A DNA stretch of 64,000 bases from Flavobacterium magnum (GCF_003055625.1 NZ_CP028811.1:1798001-1862000); one strand, 5' to 3'. Shown: positions 25,190 through 34,092, numbered from the stretch's first letter. Translations and numbers: made by a program. Notes: generated by a model not told the origin, from the sequence alone.

Positions 25190-25756
25190 ATGATCCACCA
25201 CCATTACATCATCCATAAGCCCTACGGCTACCTGAGCCAGTTTATCTATGAGTTAAAACGGAAAAAGAAACTGCTGGGCGAATTGTATGATTTTGCCGAG
25301 GGAACAATGGCCATAGGCAGGCTGGACGAAGATTCTGAAGGGTTGCTGTTGCTTACGACCGACGGGATGATGAGCGAAACGGTACGCAGCCGAAAGGTCG
25401 AAAAGGAATACTATGCCCAGGTCGACGGACTCATAACACAGGCAGCTGTTGACGCGTTGCAGGCCGGAGTTGAAATTGGTTTCAATGGTAAGAAATACAT
25501 TACCCGTAAATGCGAAGCCCGGCTGATTGATGCGCCCGATCTCCCGCCGCGCGGACAGAAAATACGCGATGCACGGCATGGTCCGACGAGCTGGGTATCC
25601 ATTACCCTGAAAGAAGGGAAATTCCGACAGGTGCGCAAGATGACGGCTGCCGTCGGCTTCCCGACGCTCAGGCTGGTGCGGGTGCGTATCGGCAACATCC
25701 ATCTGGGTGACATGCCTTCGGGAATGGTCGCTGAGGTCGATGGATTTTTGCTCTGA
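25190..25756 (+). CDS. rluE: rRNA large-subunit pseudouridine synthase, RsuA/RluE type
   Basis: A 188-aa enzyme that converts uridine to pseudouridine in rRNA. It lacks an S4 domain, as in RluE. The start has HHHYIIHKPYGYLSQF, and the catalytic Asp lies in MAIGRLDEDSEGLLLLTTDG near residue 47. The later KFRQVRKMTAAVGFPTLRLV and RVRIGNIHLGDMP are the family's conserved end. The target is inferred by similarity of architecture to RluE (helix 89 of 23S rRNA) and is not certain. A TATATTTG -7 element lies at 25115-25122. Confidence 0.88.
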   Translation: MIHHHYIIHKPYGYLSQFIYELKRKKKLLGELYDFAEGTMAIGRLDEDSEGLLLLTTDGMMSETVRSRKVEKEYYAQVDGLITQAAVDALQAGVEIGFNGKKYITRKCEARLIDAPDLPPRGQKIRDARHGPTSWVSITLKEGKFRQVRKMTAAVGFPTLRLVRVRIGNIHLGDMPSGMVAEVDGFLL

Positions 25757-25821
25757 CCCCGGTTTTCGGCGCTGGCAAACCTATCAAAAACTTACAACGG
25801 GCCTTGCACCGGATTTTCTGT

Positions 25822-25852
25822 TTGGCTGAAAACAGTGCAGCCGCTATATTTG
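25822..25852 (+). promoter_or_regulatory. Bacteroidetes-type promoter of the GH30 gene
   Basis: TTTG at 25821-25824 and TATATTTG at 25845-25852 are separated by 20 bases, matching the flavobacterial sigma-A consensus TTG, about 17-23 bases, TAnnTTTG. The ATG at 25878 is about 25 bases downstream. Confidence 0.75.
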
Positions 25853-25877
25853 CGGGCCAACCATAAAACCGTCATAT

Positions 25878-27287
25878 ATGAAATTGTTCAGGATTACACT
25901 CATCGCACTGCTTTTATCGGTCGCAGCCACTGCTCAGAAAAAGTCAGCTGCGATGGTCAGCAGCTGGATGACCAAGCCCGACCGTTCGATGTTGCTACAG
26001 CCCCGGCCGGCATTACGTTTTGAGAACGTCAGGCAAAAGATGCAGACCATTTACATAGACGAAACCAAAACCTTCCAGCAAATGGACGGTTTTGGATACT
26101 GCCTTACCGGCGGCAGCGCGCAGCTGATCAGCAAAATGGGCGAAAAGGAACAGCAGGCATTGCTCGATGAACTTTTTGGAGATCATGGCAACAGCATTTC
26201 TGTCAGCTACCTCCGCGTCAGCATCGGGGCGTCTGACCTTGATGACCACGTGTTCTCGTATGATGACCTCCCGGAAGGTGAAACCGATCCGGAGCTGGCA
26301 AAATTCAGCTTGCAGCATGATTACCGGACGGGGCTGATTCCGCTGTTGAAGAAAATCGTCGCCATCAATCCTACCATTAAAATTATGGGGTCTCCCTGGT
26401 CGGCACCCGTTTGGATGAAAACCAACGGAAAGGTGAAAGGTGGCAGCCTCAAGCCGGAATTTTACAAGACCTATGCGTATTACTTCGTGAACTACATCCA
26501 GGGCATGCAGAAAGCGGGCATTCCAATCGATGCTGTGACGGTCCAGAACGAGCCGCTGCATCCGGGCAATACGCCGAGCATGTACATGGAAGCCAGGGAC
26601 CAGGCTGAATTTATCAAGAGCCACCTCGGGCCTGCCTTCAGGGAAGCCGGAATCAGGACGAAAATTGTGCTTTATGACCACAACTGCGACCGGCCTGATT
26701 ACCCGATTTCAATCATGGATGATCCCGAAGCGAAGCAATACGTGGATGGTTCGGGATTTCACCTCTATGGTGGCGAAATCACGGCAATGACTGCGGTACA
26801 TGACGCCCATCCGGACAAAAACCTGTATTTTACCGAGCAATGGAATGGCGGTCCGGAGAAGTTTGCTGAAGATTTGAAAAGCAATGTAGGCAACCTGGTC
26901 ATCGCGGCAACTCGCAATTGGGCTAAAACGGTGCTGCAATGGAATCTCGCGGCTGACCCCCAGTACCGTCCGCATACCGATGACGGCGGCTGCACCTCCT
27001 GCCTTGGGGCGATTACAATCGATGGAAATCAGGTGACGCGTAATGTGGCTTATTATTCGATGGCCCACGCGGCGATGCTCGTTCCTGCGGGTTCACGCCG
27101 CATCGCAAGCAATGTTATCGGGGATTTGCAAAACGTGGCCTTCGTCACGCCTGACGGCAGGAAGGTTTTGATCGTGCTGAACAGTGGGCCGGCAACGCAG
27201 ACCTTTTTTATAAAAGATAGTAAGCGGTGGGGAAAGGCGGTCACAGCGACCTTAGAGTCCGGTGCCGTCGCGAGTTATCTGTGGTAA
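25878..27287 (+). CDS. Secreted GH30 glycoside hydrolase (glucosylceramidase-like)
   Basis: A 469-aa exported enzyme. The signal peptide (MKLFRITLIALLLSVAATAQ) is followed by FQQMDGFGYCLTGGSAQLI at 66-84 and the family's IMGSPWSAPVWMKTNG at about 169. Catalytic residues are visible: the acid/base Glu225 in VTVQNEP and the nucleophile Glu320 in LYFTEQWNG. The C-terminal part holds the usual beta-sandwich. Family members cleave beta-glucosides, beta-1,6-glucans or glucosylceramide; the exact substrate is unknown. It is monocistronic and no SusC/D genes lie nearby. Confidence 0.92.
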   Translation: MKLFRITLIALLLSVAATAQKKSAAMVSSWMTKPDRSMLLQPRPALRFENVRQKMQTIYIDETKTFQQMDGFGYCLTGGSAQLISKMGEKEQQALLDELFGDHGNSISVSYLRVSIGASDLDDHVFSYDDLPEGETDPELAKFSLQHDYRTGLIPLLKKIVAINPTIKIMGSPWSAPVWMKTNGKVKGGSLKPEFYKTYAYYFVNYIQGMQKAGIPIDAVTVQNEPLHPGNTPSMYMEARDQAEFIKSHLGPAFREAGIRTKIVLYDHNCDRPDYPISIMDDPEAKQYVDGSGFHLYGGEITAMTAVHDAHPDKNLYFTEQWNGGPEKFAEDLKSNVGNLVIAATRNWAKTVLQWNLAADPQYRPHTDDGGCTSCLGAITIDGNQVTRNVAYYSMAHAAMLVPAGSRRIASNVIGDLQNVAFVTPDGRKVLIVLNSGPATQTFFIKDSKRWGKAVTATLESGAVASYLW

Positions 27288-27328
27288 TCCCATCAGGATG
27301 CCTTCACCGATGGAAAACGGCATGGCAT

Positions 27329-27350
27329 AAAAAAACCTGCCGAAGCAGGT
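27329..27350 (-). terminator. Rho-independent terminator of the 178-aa lipoprotein gene
   Basis: The minus strand reads ACCTGC-TTCG-GCAGGT followed by seven T: a six-base-pair stem with a TTCG tetraloop, 26 bases past the stop at 27376. The convergent GH30 gene ends about 40 bases away. Confidence 0.85.
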
Positions 27351-27375
27351 CTTGGGAATATATGCGTTACACGGG

Positions 27376-27912
27376 TTAGTAGGCGCTGTCCGGCCGCTCA
27401 GTATAAGTCACTTCCACGGTGCCGGAAGTCAGGTGGGGATTGCCGGCAGCGTCCCTGAACGGGATATCGGCATGTGCCATGGTGATCGTCATGGTGTTCC
27501 CCGACATTCCGTTATCAGTTGCAAAAGCATATTTATCCACGACGTAACCGTCTTCGAGGTCAGATGTCGTCGTCAGTGAGTTTCCGGATCTCGTCCAGGT
27601 TCCTTTTACAATTCTTGCATCGCAAAATGAAGTGGTGCCATTGATGGCCACTGCATTCTCTTCGAGTATGTAGGTGCCGTCCCTGTTGATTGTCAGGCGG
27701 GAGTCATCATAACACCTTGTTTCGTCCATCAGGTCAGAAGAGCGGGTACCATTCCCATCATAATCGACAGGCATTTCCGTACGGAACGAGGTCAGGTTGT
27801 AAGTCCCGGTAATATCATTGTTGATGGTATCCCTTTCATCATCACAGGACAGGGCGAAACAGGCTGTAGCGGCCAGTAGAACAAATTTCATTTTTTTCAT
27901 TTCTTTTTTCAT
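27376..27912 (-). CDS. Lipocalin-like lipoprotein
   Basis: A 178-aa protein with a lipoprotein signal (MKFVLLAATACFALSC, lipid Cys followed by DDERD). The start may be the first ATG at 27912 or the internal MKKMKF (27900). The mature part, DITGTYNLTSFRTE...LTINRDGTYILEE...GTWTRSGNSLTTTSD, has the pattern of the lipocalin-like DUF family found in many Bacteroidetes lipoproteins (a small up-and-down beta-barrel). Ligand unknown. Probably on the outer membrane. Transcribed alone. Confidence 0.78.
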   Translation of the reverse strand: MKKEMKKMKFVLLAATACFALSCDDERDTINNDITGTYNLTSFRTEMPVDYDGNGTRSSDLMDETRCYDDSRLTINRDGTYILEENAVAINGTTSFCDARIVKGTWTRSGNSLTTTSDLEDGYVVDKYAFATDNGMSGNTMTITMAHADIPFRDAAGNPHLTSGTVEVTYTERPDSAY

Positions 27913-28100
27913 TTATTGAATGGTCAAATGTACGCGTGCGTTGCGCGACACCATTACAACATTCCGTCCGAAGGTTATGAAGCGCTTCGGTAATCCTGCA
28001 ACGTAAAGGGTCAATGTCATAACTTTTTTACAAACAGCAGCTCATTACTTTTCTGCTAATTCATTTCCGCCAGAGTTACCAACAGGCATTTGATAATTAA

Positions 28101-28133
28101 TTGAAATGAAATCCAATTATCTGGTTATCTTTG
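28101..28133 (+). promoter_or_regulatory. Promoter of the transketolase genes
   Basis: TTG at 28101-28103 and TATCTTTG at 28126-28133 are 22 bases apart and match the Bacteroidetes consensus. The start codon at 28160 is 26 bases downstream of the -7 element. Confidence 0.72.
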
Positions 28134-28159
28134 CGCCAGTTTAACTTTTTCAACTTAAA

Positions 28160-29011
28160 ATGAAGCCTGACACACAACAACTAAACAACTTATGCATCCA
28201 GGTTCGCAGGGATATCCTGCGTATGGTACATGCGGTAAACTCAGGCCATCCGGGCGGTTCGCTGGGCTGTACTGAATTTTTCATAGCACTGTACCAAAAT
28301 CTGATGGACCGAAAAGACAGCTTTGACATGGATGGCATAGGGGAGGACCTGTTTTTCCTTTCAAACGGCCACATTTCGCCTGTTTTTTACAGCGTACTGG
28401 CGCGCAGCGGGTATTTCCCGGTGGCGGAACTGGCGACTTTCCGCCATATTGATTCCCGGCTCCAGGGGCACCCTACGACGCACGAAGGTTTGCCCGGCGT
28501 GCGCATAGCATCGGGATCGCTTGGACAGGGCATGTCAGTCGCAATCGGTGCCGCACAGGCAAAAAAACTCAACAACGACAAGCACATCGTCTACAGCCTG
28601 CACGGGGACGGCGAATTACAGGAAGGACAGAACTGGGAAGCGATCATGTATGCTTCCGCCAAAAAAGTGGACAACCTGATTGCTACTGTAGACCTGAATG
28701 GAAAGCAGATTGACGGTACCACCGATGAGGTACTCGCGATGGGAAGCGTAAGGGCTAAATTTGAAGCTTTCGACTGGGAAGTGCTTGAAATCACTGAAGG
28801 CAATAACGTGGAAGCGATCATCAGCGGGATGACAGAGGCCAAAGCAAAAACGGGCAAAGGAAAACCGGTTTGCGTGCTGCTGCATACAGAGATGGGTCAC
28901 GGTGTCGATTACATGATGCATACGCACGCATGGCACGGAAAAGCCCCGAACGATGCGCAGCTTGAGGCGGCTTTAACGCAGAATTATTGTGACGGCGAAA
29001 GCGATTATTAA
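28160..29011 (+). CDS. Transketolase, N-terminal (TPP-binding) subunit
   Basis: A 283-aa protein matching the first half of transketolase: [19 protein letters not shown] with the conserved His, [32 protein letters not shown], and the TPP/Mg site [12 protein letters not shown]...DLNGKQIDG. It transfers two-carbon ketol units in the non-oxidative pentose phosphate pathway together with the next gene's product. Split transketolases of this kind are normal in many Bacteroidetes. Its stop overlaps the next start (TAATG). Confidence 0.95.
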   Translation: MKPDTQQLNNLCIQVRRDILRMVHAVNSGHPGGSLGCTEFFIALYQNLMDRKDSFDMDGIGEDLFFLSNGHISPVFYSVLARSGYFPVAELATFRHIDSRLQGHPTTHEGLPGVRIASGSLGQGMSVAIGAAQAKKLNNDKHIVYSLHGDGELQEGQNWEAIMYASAKKVDNLIATVDLNGKQIDGTTDEVLAMGSVRAKFEAFDWEVLEITEGNNVEAIISGMTEAKAKTGKGKPVCVLLHTEMGHGVDYMMHTHAWHGKAPNDAQLEAALTQNYCDGESDY

Positions 29012-29988
29012 TGCAGACTACAGTTATGAAAAAATACGAAAATACAGGCAGTAAGGATACCCGTTCCGGGTTTGGCGCTGGACTTACTGAATTAGGACAA
29101 AAAAATGAAAATGTCGTTGCGCTTTGCGCGGACCTTATCGGTTCGCTGAAGATGGACGACTTTAAGAAAAATCATCCGGAACGTTTTTTCCAGATCGGGA
29201 TAGCAGAAGCCAATATGATCGGCATCGCTGCGGGATTGACCATAGGCGGAAAAATTCCCTTCACGGGAACTTTCGCTAATTTTTCTACGGGAAGGGTTTA
29301 TGACCAGATCCGCCAATCCGTAGCCTATTCTGATAAGAATGTAAAAATCTGTGCGTCACACGCCGGATTGACCCTGGGTGAAGACGGTGCCACCCACCAG
29401 ATCCTCGAAGACATCGGACTGATGAAGATGTTGCCGGGCATGACGGTAATCAACACCTGCGATTACAACCAGACTAAAGCGGCCACCCTGGCGATTGCTG
29501 AACATCATGGTCCGGTGTATCTCCGTTTCGGAAGGCCGGTAGTACCAAATTTTATGCCTGCCGACGAACCGTTTGAAATCGGCAAAGCCATCCTGCTTCA
29601 GGAAGGTTCCGATGTGACAATCGTCGCGACAGGGCATTTGGTGTGGGAAGCGTTGCTTGCCGCTGAGGCGCTCGATGCCAAAGGCATTTCCGCTGAAGTC
29701 ATCAACATCCATACCATAAAGCCTTTAGATGAGGAAGCCATCCTGAAATCTTTGGCCAAGACCCAATGCATTGTAACGGCTGAAGAGCACAACATCCTGG
29801 GCGGACTCGGAGAGAGCGTGGCGCGCGTGCTGTCACTGCATCACCCGGCACCGCAGGAATTCGTGGCCGTACAAGATAGTTTCGGCGAAAGCGGAACCCC
29901 TGAGCAATTAATGGAAAAATACAAGCTAAACCACCAGGCGATTGCAGCGGCCGCCGAAAGAGTCATAGGCAGAAAAACGGGCAATTGA
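29011..29988 (+). CDS. Transketolase, C-terminal subunit
   Basis: A 325-aa protein matching the pyrimidine-binding and C-terminal domains of transketolase: [20 protein letters not shown] with the catalytic Glu, [20 protein letters not shown], and the C-terminal [19 protein letters not shown]. It pairs with the upstream subunit to form the active site. The start at 29011 overlaps the previous stop by one base, so expression is coupled; MKKYENTG at 29026 is an alternative start. A strong terminator follows. Confidence 0.95.
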   Translation: MQTTVMKKYENTGSKDTRSGFGAGLTELGQKNENVVALCADLIGSLKMDDFKKNHPERFFQIGIAEANMIGIAAGLTIGGKIPFTGTFANFSTGRVYDQIRQSVAYSDKNVKICASHAGLTLGEDGATHQILEDIGLMKMLPGMTVINTCDYNQTKAATLAIAEHHGPVYLRFGRPVVPNFMPADEPFEIGKAILLQEGSDVTIVATGHLVWEALLAAEALDAKGISAEVINIHTIKPLDEEAILKSLAKTQCIVTAEEHNILGGLGESVARVLSLHHPAPQEFVAVQDSFGESGTPEQLMEKYKLNHQAIAAAAERVIGRKTGN

Positions 29989-30020
29989 TCATTGGCAGTT
30001 TGCCGACCCGAAATCATCAT

Positions 30021-30059
30021 AAAAAAATCCCGCCTGAATGTAAAGGCGGGATTTTTTGT
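30021..30059. terminator. Bidirectional Rho-independent terminator
   Basis: AATCCCGCCT and AGGCGGGATT form a ten-base-pair stem with a short loop, with A-run on the left and T-run on the right. It serves the transketolase genes on the plus strand and the FKBP lipoprotein gene on the minus strand. Confidence 0.9.
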
Positions 30060-30081
30060 TTATCGCTTGTGATATTTTCCA

Positions 30082-31110
30082 TTAATGACAGCTCGGATCC
30101 AAATGTTTTCTCAACCGTGTAGGTGAGGAAGTGTCACCGGCACAATTCGGTATGCCGGCCGGTTCGCTGAGTAAAGGATCGGCATTCGGGATTGGGTCAA
30201 ATGGATATTTCCATGATGGTCCCGCCTCGCCCGCCGGTTTTCGGATTTCTTCCTTAGTATAATAACGATCGCCATCATCATCGGCATCAATGAAATCAGG
30301 CGCCGTGTCGCCATCGGTATCATCGTCGAAATAATCACCATTGTTGTTCAGGTCTTCATAAACCGACAGCACACCGTCCAGATCATGGTCACGACGCTTT
30401 ACTGAATTCAGCCTGATGGTAAAAATCAATGGTGAGTAAGCCGGAATATTCGCCCTGGCCGTGTTGAAATACCCGAGGCCCGAAGGAAGGAATACCACAC
30501 CCACACCTGCGTTGTTAAATGTGTAGGTGCCGTCGCCGTTATTGGTAACACTTTCCGCCGGATTGAGTTCTGTCAGGAACTGCCTGTACCCCGAAATCAA
30601 GCCACTTTCAGCCGTGGTCAGTACAGGGTAGGTTGACCAGATGCCGTTTTTGTTGCGGTCAAACTCCTCGTTGTCCAGCTTCCATCCGCGGTAACTTGTA
30701 AAAGTCGAATCGACCGTGGTGGGACGCGTGGCGCCACCGCCCTGATTCAGGATCAGGTAGTACATCTTGTAGGATACAGGATCCTCAGACCCGCCCGTAG
30801 TCAGGTTTGAGAGCCTAGCATCGTCCTTCACTATTTTGTCCTTGTGTAGCGGATACTCAGTATTGTCCCAGATTGAAACGTGCCCGTCGCCGGCAATAAG
30901 GGTATCGATCGTGATATCCTGCAGGCCGTCGATCGTAGTCACAGTCATGTAATGCGTTTTGAGGTAGGTCTCTATCGAATCGATGTCTGCGGCATATTGT
31001 TCAGCACGGTCCCGTGGCGGGGCGATGGTCACTCCATCATCGTTTTTATGGCAGGAAAATAAAGTCAGTGAGGCGGTCAGCGCAATAAAATAAAACTTAA
31101 ATTTGCTCAT
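30082..31110 (-). CDS. FKBP-type peptidyl-prolyl isomerase lipoprotein with Asp-rich repeats
   Basis: A 342-aa lipoprotein when started at MSKFKFYFIALTASLTLFSC (31110), where the Cys is the lipid site. The central region (PVSYKMYYLILNQGGG...GLISGYRQFLTELN...GVGVVFLPSGLGYFN...YSPLIFTIRLNSV) follows FKBP-type isomerases, which help fold exported proteins in the periplasm or at the outer membrane. The last 70 residues (DHDLDGVLSVYEDLNNNGDY and then DDDTDGDTAPDFIDADDDGD) resemble Ca-binding thrombospondin type-3 repeats. This fusion is common in Flavobacteriaceae. Some FKBP hydrophobic and catalytic positions look weak, so enzymatic activity is uncertain. Confidence 0.8.
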   Translation of the reverse strand: MSKFKFYFIALTASLTLFSCHKNDDGVTIAPPRDRAEQYAADIDSIETYLKTHYMTVTTIDGLQDITIDTLIAGDGHVSIWDNTEYPLHKDKIVKDDARLSNLTTGGSEDPVSYKMYYLILNQGGGATRPTTVDSTFTSYRGWKLDNEEFDRNKNGIWSTYPVLTTAESGLISGYRQFLTELNPAESVTNNGDGTYTFNNAGVGVVFLPSGLGYFNTARANIPAYSPLIFTIRLNSVKRRDHDLDGVLSVYEDLNNNGDYFDDDTDGDTAPDFIDADDDGDRYYTKEEIRKPAGEAGPSWKYPFDPIPNADPLLSEPAGIPNCAGDTSSPTRLRKHLDPSCH

Positions 31111-31190
31111 TCTTGGATCGAATTTTGATGGCGCAAGATACAATATAGATTTATTTTTGTAACAAATTTAACTCCGTTTTTGTAAAAGAT

Positions 31191-31577
31191 ATGAGAATCG
31201 ATAAATACCTGTGGTGTGTGCGATATTACAAGACACGGAATATGGTTACCGAGGCCTGCAAAAAGAACCAGGTTACGGTCAACGGTGCGCTGGCAAAGCC
31301 TTCAAAAGAGGTGTTTCCGGGCGATAAGATTACCTTCCGTAAAGAGCAGATCACCCATATTGTTTCAGTATTGGATATTCCGCCGAGCCGTGTAGGGGCT
31401 AAGCTCGCCGATATATACCGCAAAGACGAGACACCGCCGGAAGCTTTCGCACAACTCGAGATGATGAGGCTTTCCAAAGAACATTACCGCCGCACAGGCG
31501 ACGGCCGCCCCACCAAAAAGGACCGCCGCGATCTAGAGGATTACGGACTTGAAAATGAAACTGATTTTTCGGACTAA
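31191..31577 (+). CDS. S4-domain RNA-binding protein (HslR/Hsp15-like)
   Basis: A 128-aa basic protein. Residues 1-60 form an S4 domain (MRIDKYLWCVRYYKTRNMVT, then KNQVTVNGALAKPSKEV and PGDKITFRK). The basic tail ERRTGDGRPTKKDRRD-like segment (residues about 100-120) is typical. HslR relatives bind 50S subunits with stalled nascent chains and help ribosome recycling. It is 11 bases before the phosphoribosyltransferase gene and very probably co-transcribed with it. Confidence 0.88.
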   Translation: MRIDKYLWCVRYYKTRNMVTEACKKNQVTVNGALAKPSKEVFPGDKITFRKEQITHIVSVLDIPPSRVGAKLADIYRKDETPPEAFAQLEMMRLSKEHYRRTGDGRPTKKDRRDLEDYGLENETDFSD

Positions 31578-31588
31578 CTTACAGCCAT

Positions 31589-32083
31589 ATGAGCCAGAAC
31601 ATCATCCTGAACCATCAGGAAATCGAACACAAGATCCGCAGGATTGCATACCAGATATATGAAACGTTCGTTGACGAGCAGACTGTCATCGTTGCAGGCA
31701 TTGCTGCTAACGGCATCATCTTCGCGGAGAAAATCAAGTCGGTCCTCGAAAACATCGCACCAATTGATGTACTGCTGTGCGAAGTGCATATCGACAAGCA
31801 ACATCCGAACAATCCGGTAACGACATCGCTTCGTTCCGATCAATATCAGGACAAATGCCTGGTGCTGGTTGATGATGTGCTCAATTCAGGCACAACGCTG
31901 ATTTACGGCGTACGCCATTTTCTGGATGTGCCGCTGAAAAAATTCAAGACTGCCGTACTGGTAGACAGGAATCATAAAAAATATCCCGTGAAAGCTGATT
32001 TCAAGGGGATTTCACTTTCGACCTCGCTGCTGGAGCATGTGAGTGTCGAATTTGCTACCGAGTCGGTAGCCTACTTAAGCTAG
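31589..32083 (+). CDS. Phosphoribosyltransferase-family protein (PyrR-like)
   Basis: A 164-aa protein with the type I phosphoribosyltransferase core. The PRPP-binding loop CLVLVDDVLNSGTTLIYG lies at about 91-108, preceded by IVAGIAANGIIFAEKI and followed by AVLVDRNHKKYPVKADFKG, which resembles the PyrR (pyrimidine regulator/uracil PRTase) pattern. The substrate base is not certain. It is downstream of the S4-domain gene. Its 3' end overlaps the convergent shikimate kinase gene by nine bases. Confidence 0.87.
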   Translation: MSQNIILNHQEIEHKIRRIAYQIYETFVDEQTVIVAGIAANGIIFAEKIKSVLENIAPIDVLLCEVHIDKQHPNNPVTTSLRSDQYQDKCLVLVDDVLNSGTTLIYGVRHFLDVPLKKFKTAVLVDRNHKKYPVKADFKGISLSTSLLEHVSVEFATESVAYLS

Positions 32084-32593
32084 CAGTTCGAGGATTTCAG
32101 ATGCCACCTGATCAGGTGTGCGCTGGTCGGTATTTACTTTGATGTCTGCCTGGTTGTAAAAATAGCTGCGTTCAAACAGGTGTGCAGCGATGTAGTCTGC
32201 CCGTTCCGATACCGGCACCGCAGCCATCAGCGGACGTTTCATCATTTCCGGCCGCAGCCTTTCCAATAACGTGCCCACGTTGGTTTTGAGGTAAATGGAG
32301 ACCACCTCTTGGCGTTTGAGCAGTTCCATATTGTTGGCGTAACACGGGGTTCCGCCGCCAAGGCTTAGGATAAAGTCTTCAGGTTTTTGTAATTGCATGT
32401 CCAGTGCCTTGTGTTCGGCTTTGCGAAAGTAAATTTCACCCTTGTTTTCGAAAATAGCTGTGATGCTGGTTTGTGTACATTCTTCAATGACCTGATCCAG
32501 ATCGAATGCAGGCATGCCCGTTTTTTGGGATAAAATTTTCCCCACAGTGGTTTTTCCCGAACCCATATAACCCAGCAAAATGATTTTTCCCAT
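32075..32593 (-). CDS. aroK: Shikimate kinase
   Basis: A 172-aa enzyme of aromatic amino acid synthesis that phosphorylates shikimate at the 3-position. Walker A is GYMGSGKTTVGK at about 8-19, the shikimate-binding Asp is in FDLDQVIEE, the Arg in YFRKAEHKAL, and SLGGGTP follows. The LID region has RPLMA. Length fits the family. The gene is monocistronic and converges with the phosphoribosyltransferase gene. Confidence 0.95.
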   Translation of the reverse strand: MGKIILLGYMGSGKTTVGKILSQKTGMPAFDLDQVIEECTQTSITAIFENKGEIYFRKAEHKALDMQLQKPEDFILSLGGGTPCYANNMELLKRQEVVSIYLKTNVGTLLERLRPEMMKRPLMAAVPVSERADYIAAHLFERSYFYNQADIKVNTDQRTPDQVASEILELLA

Positions 32594-32663
32594 ACAATAA
32601 ATCCTTATAAACTAAGGTCTTAAGCGTAATTATCAAAAAAAGCCAAATTTAAAGGAAAATTGC

Positions 32664-32695
32664 TTTGAAAAATAAATAATAAGGCCTTATATTTG
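32664..32695 (+). promoter_or_regulatory. Promoter of the tRNA cluster
   Basis: TTTG at 32664-32667 and TATATTTG at 32688-32695 are separated by 20 bases, the flavobacterial consensus. The first tRNA begins 27 bases downstream. The intergenic gap between aroK and the tRNAs contains nothing else. Confidence 0.72.
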
Positions 32696-32721
32696 CACCC
32701 GCATTCAGGGAATGAAAAAAT

Positions 32722-32794
32722 GACTCGATAGCTCAGTTGGTAGAGCACAACACTTTTAATGTTGGGGTCCTGGGTTCGAGCCCCAGTCGGGTCA
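32722..32794 (+). tRNA. tRNA-Lys (anticodon TTT), copy 1
   Basis: A 73-base cloverleaf. The acceptor arm GACTCGA pairs with TCGGGTC (one G-T pair). The D arm has AGCTCAGTTGGTAGAGC, the anticodon loop CTTTTAA gives TTT, and the T arm has GGTTCGAGCCCC. CCA is not encoded. Confidence 0.95.
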
Positions 32795-32821
32795 CAAAAT
32801 GACTTAATTTCCTGAATCACA

Positions 32822-32894
32822 GACTCGATAGCTCAGTTGGTAGAGCACAACACTTTTAATGTTGGGGTCCTGGGTTCGAGCCCCAGTCGGGTCA
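32822..32894 (+). tRNA. tRNA-Lys (anticodon TTT), copy 2
   Basis: This copy is identical in sequence to the tRNA-Lys that begins exactly 100 bases upstream. The spacers differ (the first ends in AAAAAATG, the second in ATCACA), so only the tRNA unit is identical, by recent duplication or gene conversion. Both are probably cut from one transcript together with the tRNA-Leu downstream. Confidence 0.95.
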
Positions 32895-32928
32895 CTGAAG
32901 TCGGGCGGTTGCTTGGCTTTTTTTTTAC

Positions 32929-33010
32929 GGCCACGTGGAGAAATTGGTAGACTCGCCATCTTGAGGGGGTGGTGTCGCAAGACGTGTCAGTTCGAATCTG
33001 ATCGTGGTCA
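32929..33010 (+). tRNA. tRNA-Leu (anticodon GAG)
   Basis: An 82-base class II tRNA. The acceptor GGCCACG pairs with CGTGGTC (one G-T pair). The anticodon stem CCATC/GGTGG encloses TTGAGGG, which gives the anticodon GAG, reading CTC and CTT. The variable arm TGTCGCAAGACG forms a small hairpin. It is the third gene of the tRNA cluster. Confidence 0.93.
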
Positions 33011-33125
33011 CGAAAATACATTTGGAAAAGCGTCTGTTTCACGGGCGCTTTTTTTTTATGCAAAATTATTTTTCAGGCATTTCAAAGTGACGAACATTGG
33101 CAATATGTTGCCGTTGTAGCGGATA

Positions 33126-33148
33126 GTAACAAATTTTTGTTACTTTTG
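33126..33148 (+). promoter_or_regulatory. Palindromic operator overlapping the merR-like promoter
   Basis: GTAACAAATTTTTGTTAC at 33126-33143 is a perfect inverted repeat (8-base arms, 2-base spacer). Its right arm overlaps the -7 element TACTTTTG at 33141-33148. This placement, just upstream of the MerR-like gene, suggests autoregulation by blocking or bending the promoter. Confidence 0.65.
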
Positions 33149-33169
33149 TTTAAACTCCTGAAGAAAATA

Positions 33170-34069
33170 ATGAACAGTGCCCATGCCATCTTTAACATAC
33201 GCGACCTGGAAAATATTTCAGGGATAAAGGCACATACCATCCGTATCTGGGAAAAGCGCTACAATATCCTGCAGCCCGAACGAACGGATACCAACATCAG
33301 GCTTTACACCATCGAGAATCTCAAACGCCTGCTGAACATTACGCTGTTGCACCACCACGGTTACAAGATTTCGAAGATTGCAACGTTCGATGAAGACAAG
33401 CTGAAGGTCATGATCGGGGATATCATTTCGCCAAAAACCGTGAGGCATCATGCCATCAGTGCTTTTAAAATGGCGATGCTTCAATTCGACCAGGATTATT
33501 TTCTTCAGACCTATAATGAGTTGCTTTCCGAGAAATCGTTCCGAGAGATATTTAATGATATTTTTATTCCGCTGCTCAATGAAATCGGGATGTTATGGCA
33601 AACGGAGACCGTCAGCGCCGTCCATGAACATTTTATCAGTTCGCTGCTGCGCCAGAAAATTTCAGCCAACATCGAAAAGGCACAGCGTGAAACGCCGACT
33701 TTAGGTGAGAGGACATTTGTATTTTATCTGCCGTTGCATGAGAATCACGAGCTCGGTTTACTTTATATGCATTACGAAGCAGTACTCAACGGCTGTAAAA
33801 CCATTTATCTGGGGCCCGGTATACAAATCGATGACCTCGACAGGCTGGGGCCGCACATTGCAAATCCTGTATTTGTGACGTACTTTACGCTGGATCCTGA
33901 AAGGGACACGCTGCAGGCTTACTTCTCAGAATTCGGCAGTAAATTGCTTGACGGTACGACGTCCGAGCTTTGGGTCGGGGGCAGCCAGGTTGTCGATGTG
34001 CCTGATCAACAGTATCATAAGTCCATTTCCATTATCCATTCATTTACAGATTACATCCGCAAGTTATAA
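33170..34069 (+). CDS. MerR-family regulator with a cobalamin-type binding domain (CarH/LitR-like)
   Basis: A 299-aa regulator when started at MNSAHAIFNIRDLE (33170), after GAAGAAAAT. The N-terminal MerR winged helix has FNIRDLENISGIKAHTIRIW then EKRYNILQP, and the DNA-wing pattern RTDTNIRLYTIENLKRLLNI. The C-terminal half has LWQTETVSAVHEHFISSLLR, the W...EH segment of CarH's helical cap, and PLHENHELGLLYMHYEAVLN, a Glu variant of the DxHxxG cobalamin-binding motif, with a later LGPG. CarH and LitR repress carotenoid genes in the dark and release DNA on light exposure through adenosylcobalamin. The gene sits directly before crtI, which fits that role. B12 binding here is inferred. Confidence 0.88.
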   Translation: MNSAHAIFNIRDLENISGIKAHTIRIWEKRYNILQPERTDTNIRLYTIENLKRLLNITLLHHHGYKISKIATFDEDKLKVMIGDIISPKTVRHHAISAFKMAMLQFDQDYFLQTYNELLSEKSFREIFNDIFIPLLNEIGMLWQTETVSAVHEHFISSLLRQKISANIEKAQRETPTLGERTFVFYLPLHENHELGLLYMHYEAVLNGCKTIYLGPGIQIDDLDRLGPHIANPVFVTYFTLDPERDTLQAYFSEFGSKLLDGTTSELWVGGSQVVDVPDQQYHKSISIIHSFTDYIRKL

Positions 34070-34092
34070 TATTTCGAGAACGGCGCTTATTT

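Noticed and set aside
32722..33010. Phage or island attachment site at the tRNA cluster
   Set aside because: No integrase, no direct repeat of a tRNA 3' end beyond the duplicated whole tRNA-Lys, and housekeeping genes on both sides.
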